Shown here one piece after another: positions 48,986 through 59,942 of a DNA stretch of 64,000 nucleotides (the first letter of the stretch is position 1; every line of letters starts with the position of its first letter). This stretch comes from Arenicola marina (Eukaryota > Annelida > Polychaeta > Arenicolidae). The notes beneath the pieces are model-generated. The model searched no databases, was not told where the DNA came from, and saw nothing but the letters and a program-made list of their open reading frames with translations. Both the position numbers and the translations under genes were made by a program. The DNA is taken from positions 20,001-84,000 of the forward strand of contig CAXHSH010000579.1 in the NCBI GenBank assembly GCA_964019135.1, given 5' to 3'.

Positions 48986-49103
48986 ATCTACGGCCATACC
49001 AGGTTGAAAGCACCGGTTCTCGTCCGATCACCGAAGTTAAGCAACGTCGGGCCCGGTTAGTACTTGGATGGGTGACCGCCTGGGAATACCGGGTGCTGTA
49101 GAT
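48986..49103 (+). rRNA. 5S ribosomal RNA, copy 78
   Basis: Identical to copy 1 over the gene. Tail A-T9. The upstream spacer shares GAAAGGGTG with copy 1 and has a private GGAACACC. Confidence 0.95.
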
Positions 49104-49616
49104 TTTTTTTTGCCGGTATCTTTGTTGTTTTTTAGGGGAAAACAATCGTAATAATCCGATGAGCCGCAAACAGTTATTAGCCTGATGCGTAGGATGTCAG
49201 AGCGTTTGAAATGGTGACGCATCCTCCTGCTCGGTCCGTGGCTAATGATGATTCAAGGAAGAAAAACACTTGCTGCTCTTGCGATTGGGAATGGCCGCGG
49301 CTCACTTAATATTGAAGGTACAGAGCTGGAACCGGTTTCAAACGACGGGGAAAGGTAACATGTAGCGATAAGGATTGCTATTGGTTAAGTGGGTCGAGAA
49401 TTTACGGCGCTAGATGTTGCTGTAACGGACCACCCCTTTTCATCCCGTTACAAATGATTAGTGCACGGCGAAATCTCACAGGCCCGCGATGGTTTGGGTA
49501 TCGACGTTTGCTGAAGGGGTGCCACGTTTCTTATACAAATGCGTGCGGCGGCTGCTTATCATGTCAGTTGAACGTGTCCATGTCATTTTGTAAGTCGAAG
49601 GTGGCGTTCATACGAC

Positions 49617-49734
49617 ATCTACGGCCATACCACGTTGAAAGCACCGGTTTTCGTCCGATCACCGAAGTTAAGCAACGTCGGGCCCGGTTAGTACTTGGAT
49701 GGGTGACCGCCTGGGAATACCGGGTGCTGTAGAA
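49617..49734 (+). rRNA. 5S ribosomal RNA, copy 79
   Basis: Changes: G17C, C34T (loop C, private). Tail AA-T7. Confidence 0.93.
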
Positions 49735-50246
49735 TTTTTTTGCCGGTATCTTTGTTGCTTTTTAGGGGAAAACAATCGTAATAATCCGATGAGCCGCAAA
49801 CAGTTATTAGCCTGATGCGTAGGATGTCATGGCGTTTGAAATGGTGACGCATCCTCCTGCTCGGTCCGTGGCTAATGATGATACAAGGGAGAAAAACACT
49901 TGCGGCTCTTGCGATTGGGAATGGCCGCGGCTCACTTAATATTGAAGGTACAGAGCTGGGACCGGTTTCCAACGACGGGGAAAGGTAAAATGTAGCGATA
50001 AGGATTGCTATTGGTTAAGTGGGTCGAGAATTTACGGCGCTAGAGGTTGATGTAACGGACCACCCCTTTTCATCCCATTACAAATGATTAGTGCACGGCG
50101 AAATCTCACAGGCCCGCGATGGTTTGAGTATCGACGTTTGCTGAAGGGGTGCCACGTTTCTTATACAAATGCGTGCGGCGGCTGCTTATCATGTCAGTTG
50201 AACGTGTCCATGTCATTTTGTAAGTCGAAGGTGGCGTTCATACGAC

Positions 50247-50364
50247 ATCTACGGCCATACTACGTTGAAAGCACCGGTTCCCGTCCGATCACCGAAGTTA
50301 AGCAACGTCGGGCCCGGTTAGCACTTGGATGGGTGACCGCCTGGGAATACCGGGTGCTGTAGAA
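50247..50364 (+). rRNA. 5S ribosomal RNA, copy 80
   Basis: Changes: C15T, G17C, T35C, T76C. Tail AA-T8, with a second T run after it as in copy 77. Confidence 0.93.
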
Positions 50365-50877
50365 TTTTTTTTGCCGGTATCTTTGTTTTTTTTTAGGGGA
50401 AAACAATCGTAATAATCCGATGAGCCGCAAACAATTATTAGCCTGATGCGTAGGATGTCCGAGCGTTTGAAATGGTGACGCATCCTCCTGCTCGGTCCGT
50501 GGCTAATGATGATTCAAGGGAGAAAAACACTTGCGGCTCTTGCGATTGGGAATGGCCGCGGCTCACTTAATATTGAAGGTACAGAGCTGGGACCGGTTTC
50601 AAACGACGGGGAAAGGTAAAATGTAGCGATAAGGATTGCTATTGGTTAAGTGGGTCGAGAATTTACGGCGCTAGAGGTTGATGTAACGGACCACCCCTTT
50701 TCATCCCATTACAAATGATTAGTGCACGGCGAAATCTCACAGGCCCGCGATGGTTTGGGTATCGACGTTTGCTGAAGGGGTGCCACGTTTCTTATACAAA
50801 TGCGTGCGGCGGCTGCTTATCATGTCAGTTGAACGTGTCCATGTCATTTTGTAAGTCGAAGGTGGCGTTCATACGAC

Positions 50878-50995
50878 ATCTACGGCCATACCACGTTGAA
50901 AGCACCGGTTCTCGTCCGATCACCGAAGTTAAGCAACGTCGGGCCCGGTTAGTACTTGGATGGGTGACCGCCTGGGAATACCGGGTGCTGTAGAA
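50878..50995 (+). rRNA. 5S ribosomal RNA, copy 81
   Basis: Change: G17C only. Tail AA-T7. With copies 3, 31, 36, 43, 85 and 88 this is the best-paired gene body in the array. Confidence 0.95.
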
Positions 50996-51507
50996 TTTTT
51001 TTGCCGGTATCTTTGTTGCTTTTTAGGGGAAAACAATCGTAATAATCCGATGAGCCGCAAACAGTTATTAGCCTGATGCGTAGGATGTCATGGCGTTTGA
51101 AATGGTGACGCATCCTCCTGCTCGGTCCGTGGCTAATGATGATACAAGGGAGAAAAACACTTGCGGCTCTTGCGATTGGGAATGGCCGCGGCTCACTTAA
51201 TATTGAAGGTACAGAGCTGGGACCGGTTTCCAACGACGGGGAAAGGTAAAATGTAGCGATAAGGATTGCTATTGGTTAAGTGGGTCGAGAATTTACGGCG
51301 CTAGAGGTTGATGTAACGGACCACCCCTTTTCATCCCATTACAAATGATTAGTGCACGGCGAAATCTCACAGGCCCGCGATGGTTTGAGTATCGACGTTT
51401 GCTGAAGGGGTGCCACGTTTCTTATACAAATGCGTGCGGCGGCTGCTTATCATGTCAGTTGAACGTGTCCATGTCATTTTGTAAGTCGAAGGTGGCGTTC
51501 ATACGAC

Positions 51508-51625
51508 ATCTACGGCCATACTACTTTGAAAGCACCGGTTCCCGTCCGATCACCGAAGTTAAGCAACGTCGGGCCCGGTTAGCACTTGGATGGGTGACCG
51601 CCTGGGAATACCGGGTGCTGTAGAA
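51508..51625 (+). rRNA. 5S ribosomal RNA, copy 82
   Basis: Changes: C15T, G17C, G18T (breaks the pair with C60, private), T35C, T76C. Tail AA-T8. Confidence 0.92.
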
Positions 51626-52138
51626 TTTTTTTTGCCGGTATCTTTGTTTTTTTTTAGGGGAAAACAATCGTAATAATCCGATGAGCCGCAAACAATTATT
51701 AGCCTGATGCGTAGGATGTCCGAGCGTTTGAAATGGTGACGCATCCTCCTGCTCGGTCCGTGGCTAATGATGATTCAAGGGAGAAAAACACTTGCGGCTC
51801 ATGCGATTGGGAATGGCCGCGGCTCACTTAATATTGAAGGTACAGAGCTGGGACCGGTTTCAAACGACGGGGAAAGGTAAAATGTAGCGATAAGGATTGC
51901 TATTGGTTAAGTGGGTCGAGAATTTACGGCGCTAGAGTTTGATGTAACGGACCACCCCTTTTCATCCCATTACAAATGATTAGTGCACGGCGAAATCTCA
52001 CAGGCCCGCGATGGTTTGGGTATCGACGTTTGCTGAAAGGGTGCCACGTTTCTTATACAAATGCGTGCGGCGGCTGCTTATCATGTCAGTTGAACGTGTC
52101 CATGTCATTTTGTAAGTCGAAGGTTGCGTTCATACGAC

Positions 52139-52256
52139 ATCTACGGCCATACCAGGTTGAAAGCACCGGTTCTCGTCCGATCACCGAAGTTAAGCAACGT
52201 CGGGCCCGGTTAGTACTTGGATGGGTGACCGCCTGGGAATACCGGGTGCTGTAGAT
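52139..52256 (+). rRNA. 5S ribosomal RNA, copy 83
   Basis: Identical to copy 1 over the gene. Tail A-T9. The upstream spacer shares GAAAGGGTG with copies 1 and 78. Confidence 0.95.
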
Positions 52257-52769
52257 TTTTTTTTGCCGGTATCTTTGTTGTTTTTTAGGGGAAAACAATC
52301 GTAATAATCCGATGAGCCGCAAACAGTTATTAGCCTGATGCGTAGGATGTCAGAGCGTTTGAAATGGTGACGCATCCTCCTGCTCGGTCCGTGGCTAATG
52401 ATGATTCAAGGAAGAAAAACACTTGCTGCTCTTGCGATTGGGAATGGCCGCGGCTCACTTAATATTGAAGGTACAGAGCTGGAACCGGTTTCAAACGACG
52501 GGGAAAGGTAACATGTAGCGATAAGGATTGCTATTGGTTAAGTGGGTCGAGAATTTACGGCGCTAGATGTTGCTGTAACGGACCACCCCTTTTCATCCCG
52601 TTACAAATGATTAGTGCACGGCGAAATCTCACAGGCCCGCGATGGTTTGGGTATCGACGTTTGCTGAAGGGGTGCCACGTTTCTTATACAAATGCGTGCG
52701 GCGGCTGCTTATCATGTCAGTTGAACGTGTCCATGTCATTTTGTAAGTCGAAGGTGGCGTTCATACGAC

Positions 52770-52887
52770 ATCTACGGCCATACCAGGTTGAAAGCACCGG
52801 TTCTCGTCCGATCACCGAAGTTAAGCAACGTCGGGCCCGGTTAGTACTTGGATGAGTGAACGCCTGGGAATACCGGGTGCTGTAGAA
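52770..52887 (+). rRNA. 5S ribosomal RNA, copy 84 (C-box variant)
   Basis: Changes: G86A, C91A. Possible pseudogene. Tail AA-T7. Confidence 0.88.
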
Positions 52888-53399
52888 TTTTTTTGCCGGT
52901 ATCTTTGTTGCTTTTTAGGGGAAAACAATCGTAATAATCCGATGAGCCGCAAACAATTATTAGCCTGATGCGTAGGATGTCAGAGCGTTTGAAATGGTGA
53001 CGCGTCCTCCTGCTCGGTCCGTGGCTAATGATGATTCAAGGGAGAAAAACACTTGCGGCTCTTGCGATTGGGAATGGCCGCGGCTCACTTAATATTGAAG
53101 GTACAGAGCTGGAACCGGTTTCAAACGACGGGGAAAGGTAACATGTAGCGATAAGGATTGCTATTGGTTAAGTGGGTCGAGAATTTACGGCGCTAGATGT
53201 TGCTGTAACGGACCACCCCTTTTCATCCCGTTACAAATGATTAGTGCACGGCGAAATCTCACAGGCCCGCGATGGTTTGGGTATCGACGTTTGCTGAAGG
53301 GGTGCCACGTTTCTTATACAAATGCGTGCGGCGGCTGCTTATCATGTCAGTTGAACGTGTCCATGTCATTTTGTAAGTCGAAGGTGGCGTTCATATGAC

Positions 53400-53517
53400 A
53401 TCTACGGCCATACCACGTTGAAAGCACCGGTTCTCGTCCGATCACCGAAGTTAAGCAACGTCGGGCCCGGTTAGTACTTGGATGGGTGACCGCCTGGGAA
53501 TACCGGGTGCTGTAGAA
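53400..53517 (+). rRNA. 5S ribosomal RNA, copy 85
   Basis: Change: G17C. CATATGAC upstream. Tail AA-T7. Confidence 0.95.
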
Positions 53518-54029
53518 TTTTTTTGCCGGTATCTTTGTTGCTTTTTAGGGGAAAACAATCGTAATAATCCGATGAGCCGCAAACAGTTATTAGCCTGATG
53601 CGTAGGATGTCATGGCGTTTGAAATGGTGACGCATCCTCCTGCTCGGTCCGTGGCTAATGATGATACAAGGGAGAAAAACACTTGCGGCTCTTGCGATTG
53701 GGAATGGCCGCGGCTCACTTAATATTGAAGGTACAGAGCTGGGACTGGTTTCAAACGACGGGGAAAGGTAAAATGTAGCGATAAGAATTGCTATTGGTTA
53801 AGTGGGTCGAGAATTTACGGCGCTAGAGTTTGCTGTAACGGACCACCCCTTTTCATCCCGTTACAAATGATTAGTGCACGGCGAAATCTCACAGGCCCGC
53901 GATGGTTTGGGTATCGACGTTTGCTGAAGGGGTGCCACGTTTCTTATACAAATGCGTGCGGCGGCTGCTTATCATGTCAGTTGAACGTGTCCATGTCATT
54001 TTGTAAGTCGAAGGTGGCGTTCATACGAC

Positions 54030-54147
54030 ATCTACGGCCATACCAGATTGAAAGCACCGGTTCTCGTCCGATCACCGAAGTTAAGCAACGTCGGGCCCGG
54101 TTAGTACTTGGATGGGTGACCGCCTGGGAATACCGGGTGCTGTAGAA
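54030..54147 (+). rRNA. 5S ribosomal RNA, copy 86
   Basis: Change: G18A. Tail AA-T5-C-T. Confidence 0.95.
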
Positions 54148-54659
54148 TTTTTCTGCCGGTATCTTTGTTGCTTTTTAGGGGAAAACAATCGTAATAATCC
54201 GATGAGCCGCAAACAATTATTAGCCTGATGCGTAGGATGTCAGAGCGTTTGAAATGGTGACGCGTCCTCCTGCTCGGTCCGTGGCTAATGATGATTCAAG
54301 GGAGAAAAACACTTGCGGCTCTTGCGATTGGGAATGGCCGCGGCTCACTTAATATTGAAGGTACAGAGCTGGGACCGGTTTCAAACGACGGGGAAAGGTA
54401 AAATGTAGCGATAAGGATTGCTATTGGTTAAGTGGGTCGAGAATTTACGGCGCTAGAGGTTGATGTAACGGACCACCCCTTTTCATCCCGTTACAAATGA
54501 TTAGTGCACGGCGAAATCTCACAGGCCCGCGATGGTTTGGGTATCGACGTTTGCTGAAGGGGTGCCACGTTTCTTATACAAATGCGTGCGGCGGCTGATT
54601 ATCATGTCAGTTGAACGTGTCCATGTCATTTTGTAAGTCGAAGGTTGCGTTCATACGAC

Positions 54660-54777
54660 ATCTACGGCCATACCAGGTTGAAAGCACCGGTTCTCGTCCG
54701 ATCACCGAAGTTAAGCAACGTCGGGCCCGGTTAGTACTTGGATGGGTGACCGCCTGGGAATACCGGGTGCTGTAGAT
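54660..54777 (+). rRNA. 5S ribosomal RNA, copy 87
   Basis: Identical to copy 1 over the gene. Tail A-T9. The upstream spacer has a private GGCTGATTATC. Confidence 0.95.
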
Positions 54778-55290
54778 TTTTTTTTGCCGGTATCTTTGTT
54801 GTTTTTTAGGGGAAAACAATCGTAATAATCCGATGAGCCGCAAACAGTTATTAGCCTGATGCGTAAGATGTCAGAGCGTTTGAAATGGTGACGCATCCTC
54901 CTGCTCGGTCCGTGGCTATTGATGATTCAAGGAAGAAAAACACTTGCGGCTCTTGCGATTGGGAATAGCCGCGGCTCACTTAATATTGAAGGTACAGAGC
55001 TGGAACCGGTTTCAAACGACGGGGAAAGGTAACATGTAGCGATAAGGATTGCTATTGGTTAAGTGGGTCGAGAATTTACGGCGCTAGATGTTGCTGTAAC
55101 GGACCACCCCTTTTCATCCCGTTACAAATGATTAGTGCACGGCGAAATCTCACAGGCCCGCGATGGTTTGGGTATCGACGTTTGCTGAAGGGGTGCCACG
55201 TTTCTTATACAAATGCGTGCGGCGGCTGCTTATCATGTCAGTTGAACGTGTCCATGTCATTTTGTAAGTCGAAGGTGGCGTTCATATGAC

Positions 55291-55408
55291 ATCTACGGCC
55301 ATACCACGTTGAAAGCACCGGTTCTCGTCCGATCACCGAAGTTAAGCAACGTCGGGCCCGGTTAGTACTTGGATGGGTGACCGCCTGGGAATACCGGGTG
55401 CTGTAGAA
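55291..55408 (+). rRNA. 5S ribosomal RNA, copy 88
   Basis: Change: G17C. CATATGAC upstream. Tail AA-T7. Confidence 0.95.
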
Positions 55409-55920
55409 TTTTTTTGCCGGTATCTTTGTTGCTTTTTAGGGGAAAACAATCGTAATAATCCGATGAGCCGCAAACAGTTATTAGCCTGATGCGTAGGATG
55501 TCATGGCGTTTGAAATGGTGACGCATCCTCCTGCTCGGTCCGTGGCTAATGATGATACAAGGGAGAAAAACACTTGCGGCTCTTGCGATTGGGAATGGCC
55601 GCGGCTCACTTAATATTGAAGGTACAGAGCTGGGACCGGTTTCAAACGACGGGGAAAGGTAAAATGTAGCGATAAGAATTGCTATTGGTTAAGTGGGTCG
55701 AGAATTTACGGCGCTAGAGGTTGATGTAACGGACCACCCCTTTTCATCCCGTTACAAATGATTAGTGCACGGCGAAATCTCACAGGCCCGCGATGGTTTG
55801 GGTATCGACGTTTGCTGAAGGGGTGCCACGTTTCTTATACAAATGCGTGCGGCGGCTGCTTATCATGTCAGTTGAACGTGTCCATGTCATTTTGTAAGTC
55901 GAAGGTGGCGTTCATACGAC

Positions 55921-56038
55921 ATCTACGGCCATACCAGATTGAAAGCACCGGTTCTCGTCCGATCACCGAAGTTAAGCAACGTCGGGCCCGGTTAGTACTT
56001 GGATGGGTGACCGCCTGGGAATACCGGGTGCTGTAGAA
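55921..56038 (+). rRNA. 5S ribosomal RNA, copy 89
   Basis: Change: G18A. Tail AA-T5-C-T. Confidence 0.95.
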
Positions 56039-56549
56039 TTTTTCTGCCGGTATCTTTGTTGTTTTTTAGGGGAAAACAATCGTAATAATCCGATGAGCCG
56101 CAAACAATTATTAGCCTGATGCGTAGGATGTCAGAGCGTTTGAAATGGTGACGCGTCCTCCTGCTCGGTCCGTGGCTAATGATGATTCAAGGGAGAAAAA
56201 CACTTGCGGCTCTTGCGATTGGGAATGGCCGCGGCTCACTTAATATTGAAGGTACAGAGCTGGGACCGGTTTCAAACGACGGGGAAAGGTAAAATGTAGC
56301 GATAAGGATTGCTATTGGTTAAGTGGTTCGAGAATTTACGGCGCTAGAGGTTGCTGTAACGGACCACCCTTTTCATCCCGTTACAAATGATTAGTGCACG
56401 GCGAAATCTCACAGGCCCGCGATGGTTTGGGTATCGACGTTTGCTGAAGGGGTGCCACGTTTCTTATACAAATGCGTGCGGCGGCTGCTTATCATGTCAG
56501 TTGAACGTGTCCATGTCATTTTGTAAGTCGAAGGTGGCGTTCATACGAC

Positions 56550-56667
56550 ATCTACGGCCATACCACGTTGAAAGCACCGGTTCCCGTCCGATCACCGAAG
56601 TTAAGCAACGTCGGGCCCGGTTAGTACTTGGATGGGTGACCGCCTGGGAATACCGGGTGCTGTAGAA
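56550..56667 (+). rRNA. 5S ribosomal RNA, copy 90
   Basis: Changes: G17C, T35C. Tail AA-T8. The upstream CCACCC tract has lost one C. Confidence 0.95.
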
Positions 56668-57180
56668 TTTTTTTTGCCGGTATCTTTGTTGTTTTTTAGG
56701 GGAAAACAATCGTAATAATCCGATGAGCCGCAAACAATTATTAGCCTGATGCGTAGGATGTCCGAGCGTTTGAAATGGTGACGCATCCTCCTGCTCGGTC
56801 CGTGGCTAATGATGATTCAAGGAAGAAAAACACTTGCGGCTCTTGCGATTGGGAATGGCCGCGGCTCACTTAATATTGAAGGTACAGAGCTGGGACCGGT
56901 TTCAAACGACGGGGAAAGGTAAAATGTAGCGATAAGGATTGCTATTGGTTAAGTGGGTCGAGAATTTACGGCGCTAGAGGTTGATGTAACGGACCACCCC
57001 TTTTCATCCCGTTACAAATGATTAGTGCACGGCGAAATCTCACAGGCCCGCGATGGTTTGGGTATCGACGTTTGCTGAAGGGGTGCCACGTTTCTTATAC
57101 AAATGCGTGCGGCGGCTGCTTATCATGTCAGTTGAACGTGTCCATGTCATTTTGTAAGTCGAAGGTGGCGTTTATACGAC

Positions 57181-57298
57181 ATCTACGGCCATACCAGGTT
57201 GAAAGCACCGGTTCTCGTCCGATCACCGAAGTTAAGCAACGTCGGGCCCGGTTAGTACTTGGATGGGTGACCGCCTGGGAATACCGGGTGCTGTAGAA
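57181..57298 (+). rRNA. 5S ribosomal RNA, copy 91
   Basis: Gene body as copy 1 with A118. Tail AA-T7. Confidence 0.95.
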
Positions 57299-57810
57299 TT
57301 TTTTTGCCGGTATCTTTGTTGCTTTTTAGGGGAAAACAATCGTAATAATCCGATGAGCCGCAAACAGTTATTAGCCTGATGCGTAGGATGTCATGGCGTT
57401 TGAAATGGTGACGCATCCTCCTGCTCGGTCCGTGGCTAATGATGATACAAGGGAGAAAAACACTTGCGGCTCTTGCGATTGGGAATGGCCGCGGCTCACT
57501 TAATATTGAAGGTACAGAGCTGGGACCGGTTTCAAACGACGGGGAAAGGTAAAATGTAGCGATAAGAATTGCTATTGGTTAAGTGGGTCGAGAATTTACG
57601 GCGCTAGAGGTTGATGTAACGGACCACCCCTTTTCATCCCGTTACAAATGATTAGTGCACGGCGAAATCTCACAGGCCCGCGATGGTTTGGGTATCGACG
57701 TTTGCTGAAGGGGTGCCACGTTTCTTATACAAATGCGTGCGGCGGCTGCTTATCATGTCAGTTGAACGTGTCCATGTCATTTTGTAAGTCGAAGGTGGCG
57801 TTCATACGAC

Positions 57811-57928
57811 ATCTACGGCCATACCAGATTGAAAGCACCGGTTCTCGTCCGATCACCGAAGTTAAGCAACGTCGGGCCCGGTTAGTACTTGGATGGGTGA
57901 CCGCCTAGGAATACCGGGTGCTGTAGAA
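57811..57928 (+). rRNA. 5S ribosomal RNA, copy 92 (helix IV variant)
   Basis: Changes: G18A and private G97A, in helix IV at the C-box edge. Possible weakened copy. Tail AA-T5-C-T. Confidence 0.9.
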
Positions 57929-58440
57929 TTTTTCTGCCGGTATCTTTGTTGTTTTTTAGGGGAAAACAATCGTAATAATCCGATGAGCCGCAAACAATTA
58001 TTAGCCTGATGCGTAGGATGTCAGAGCGTTTGAAATGGTGACGCGTCCTCCTGCTCGGTCCGTGGCTAATGATGATTCAAGGGAGAAAAACACTTGCGGC
58101 TCTTGCGATTGGGAATGGCCGCGGCTCACTTAATATTGAAGGTACAGAGCTGGGACCGGTTTCAAACGACGGGGAAAGGTAAAATGTAGCGATAAGGATT
58201 GCTATTGGTTAAGTGGTTCGAGAATTTACGGCGCTAGAGGTTGCTGTAACGGACCACCCCTTTTCATCCCGTTACAAATGATTAGTGCACGGCGAAATCT
58301 CACAGGCCCGCGATGGTTTGGGTATCGACGTTTGCTGAAGGGGTGCCACGTTTCTTATACAAATGCGTGCGGCGGCTGCTTATCATGTCAGTTGAACGTG
58401 TCCATGTCATTTTGTAAGTCGAAGGTGGCGTTCATACGAC

Positions 58441-58558
58441 ATCTACGGCCATACCACGTTGAAAGCACCGGTTCCCGTCCGATCACCGAAGTTAAGCAAC
58501 GTCGGGCCCGGTTAGTACTTGGATGGGTGACCGCCTGGGAATACCGGGTGCTGTAGAA
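58441..58558 (+). rRNA. 5S ribosomal RNA, copy 93
   Basis: Changes: G17C, T35C. Tail AA-T8. Confidence 0.95.
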
Positions 58559-59071
58559 TTTTTTTTGCCGGTATCTTTGTTGTTTTTTAGGGGAAAACAA
58601 TCGTAATAATCCGATGAGCCGCAAACAATTATTAGCCTGATGCGTAGGATGTCCGAGCGTTTGAAATGGTGACGCATCCTCCTGCTCGGTCCGTGGCTAA
58701 TGATGATTCAAGGAAGAAAAACACTTGCGGCTCTTGCGATTGGGAATGGCCGCGGCTCACTTAATATTGAAGGTACAGAGCTGGGACCGGTTTCAAACGA
58801 CGGGGAAAGGTAAAATGTAGCGATAAGGATTGCTATTGGTTAAGTGGGTCGAGAATTTACGGCGCTAGAGGTTGATGTAACGGACCACCCCTTTTCATCC
58901 CGTTACAAATGATTAGTGCACGGCGAAATCTCACAGGCCCGCGATGGTTTGGGTATCGACGTTTGCTGAAGGGGTGCCACGTTTCTTATACAAATGCGTG
59001 CGGCGGCTGCTTATCATGTCAGTTGAACGTGTCCATGTCATTTTGTAAGTCGAAGGTGGCGTTTATACGAC

Positions 59072-59189
59072 ATCTACGGCCATACCAGGTTGAAAGCACC
59101 GGTTCTCGTCCGATCACCGAAGTTAAGCAACGTCGGGCCCGGTTAGTACTTGGATGGGTGAACGCCTGGGAATACCGGGTGCTGTAGAA
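59072..59189 (+). rRNA. 5S ribosomal RNA, copy 94
   Basis: Change: C91A. Tail AA-T5-C-T. Confidence 0.93.
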
Positions 59190-59701
59190 TTTTTCTGCCG
59201 GTATCTTTGTTGCTTTTTAGGGGAAAACAATCGTAATAATCCGATGAGCCGCAAACAATTATTAGCCTGATGCGTAGGATGTCAGAGCGTTTGAAATGGT
59301 GACGCGTCCTTCTGCTCGGTCCGTGGCTAATGATGATTCAAGGGAGAAAAACACTTGCGGCTCTTGCGATTGAGAATGGCCGCGGCTCACTTAATATTGA
59401 AGGTACAGAGCTGGGACCGGTTTCAAACGACGGGGAAAGGTAAAATGTAGCGAAAAGGATTGCTATTGGTTAAGTGGGTCGAGAATTTACGGCGCTAGAG
59501 GTTGCTGTAACGGACCACCCCTTTTCATCCCGTTACAAATGATTAGTGCACGGCGAAATCTCACAGGCCCGCGATTTTTTGGGTATCGACGTTTGCTGAA
59601 GGGGTGCCACGTTTCTTATACAAATGCGTGCGGCGGCTGCTTATCATGTCAGTTGAACGTGTCCATGTCATTTTGTAAGTCGAAGGTGGCGTTTATACGA
59701 C

Positions 59702-59819
59702 ATCTACGGCCATACCAGGTTGAAAGCACCGGTTCTCGTCCGGTCACCGAAGTTAAGCAACGTCGGGCCCGGTTAGTACTTGGATGGGTGACCGCCTGGG
59801 AATACCGGGTGCTGTAGAA
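59702..59819 (+). rRNA. 5S ribosomal RNA, copy 95 (last in array)
   Basis: Change: A42G (loop C, private). Tail AA-T7. Its downstream spacer is cut off at 59942, so it has only ~123 bp of 3' flank. Confidence 0.94.
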
Positions 59820-59942
59820 TTTTTTTGCCGGTATCTTTGTTGCTTTTTAGGGGAAAACAATCGTAATAATCCGATGAGCCGCAAACAGTTATTAGCCTGA
59901 TGCGTAGGATGTCAGAGCGTTTGAAATGGTGACGCATCCTCC
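59820..59942 (+). other. Truncated 5S spacer at the array end
   Basis: The spacer after copy 95 is normal through GACGCATCCTCC and stops there. The next bases, GCCTTGTAG, belong neither to the spacer nor clearly to the minisatellite, which is in register from about 59954. The break lies just after the right arm of the spacer inverted repeat. Confidence 0.9.

Larger units (their letters stand above)
49455..50715 (+). repeat. Two-unit 5S block, copy A (1261-bp period)
   Basis: Copies 79-80 repeat as 81-82 with the same alternation of gene types (G17C then C15T/T76C) and the T-rich second tract. Confidence 0.75.
50716..51976 (+). repeat. Two-unit 5S block, copy B (1261-bp period)
   Basis: Tandem duplicate of 49455-50715. 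C34T in copy 79 and G18T in copy 82 arose after the split. Confidence 0.75.
55409..57298 (+). repeat. Three-unit 5S block, copy A (~1890-bp period)
   Basis: Copies 89-91 parallel 92-94: G18A with T5-C-T tail, then G17C/T35C with T8 tail, then an unmodified helix II type. The last member differs (copy 94 has C91A). Confidence 0.7.
57299..59189 (+). repeat. Three-unit 5S block, copy B (~1890-bp period)
   Basis: Parallel to 55409-57298; its last third switches to the C91A unit type. Confidence 0.7.
1..59942 (+). repeat. 5S rDNA tandem array (95 units of ~630 bp)
   Basis: Ninety-five 5S genes lie head to tail in one orientation. Each unit is a ~118-nt gene plus a ~512-bp spacer. Gene-to-gene spacing is 629-631 bp except 635 bp after copies 7 and 13 (5-bp spacer insertion) and 829 bp between copies 18 and 19 (SINE). 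From the conserved ATG 163 bp upstream of each gene to the gene end there is no indel in any copy, so variation there is by substitution only. Small indels sit mainly in the oligo-T tract and the spacer just after it. No other gene (histone, snRNA, spliced leader) is seen in the spacer. Such arrays are transcribed by RNA polymerase III with TFIIIA, TFIIIC and TFIIIB to supply the large ribosomal subunit. Confidence 0.97.
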
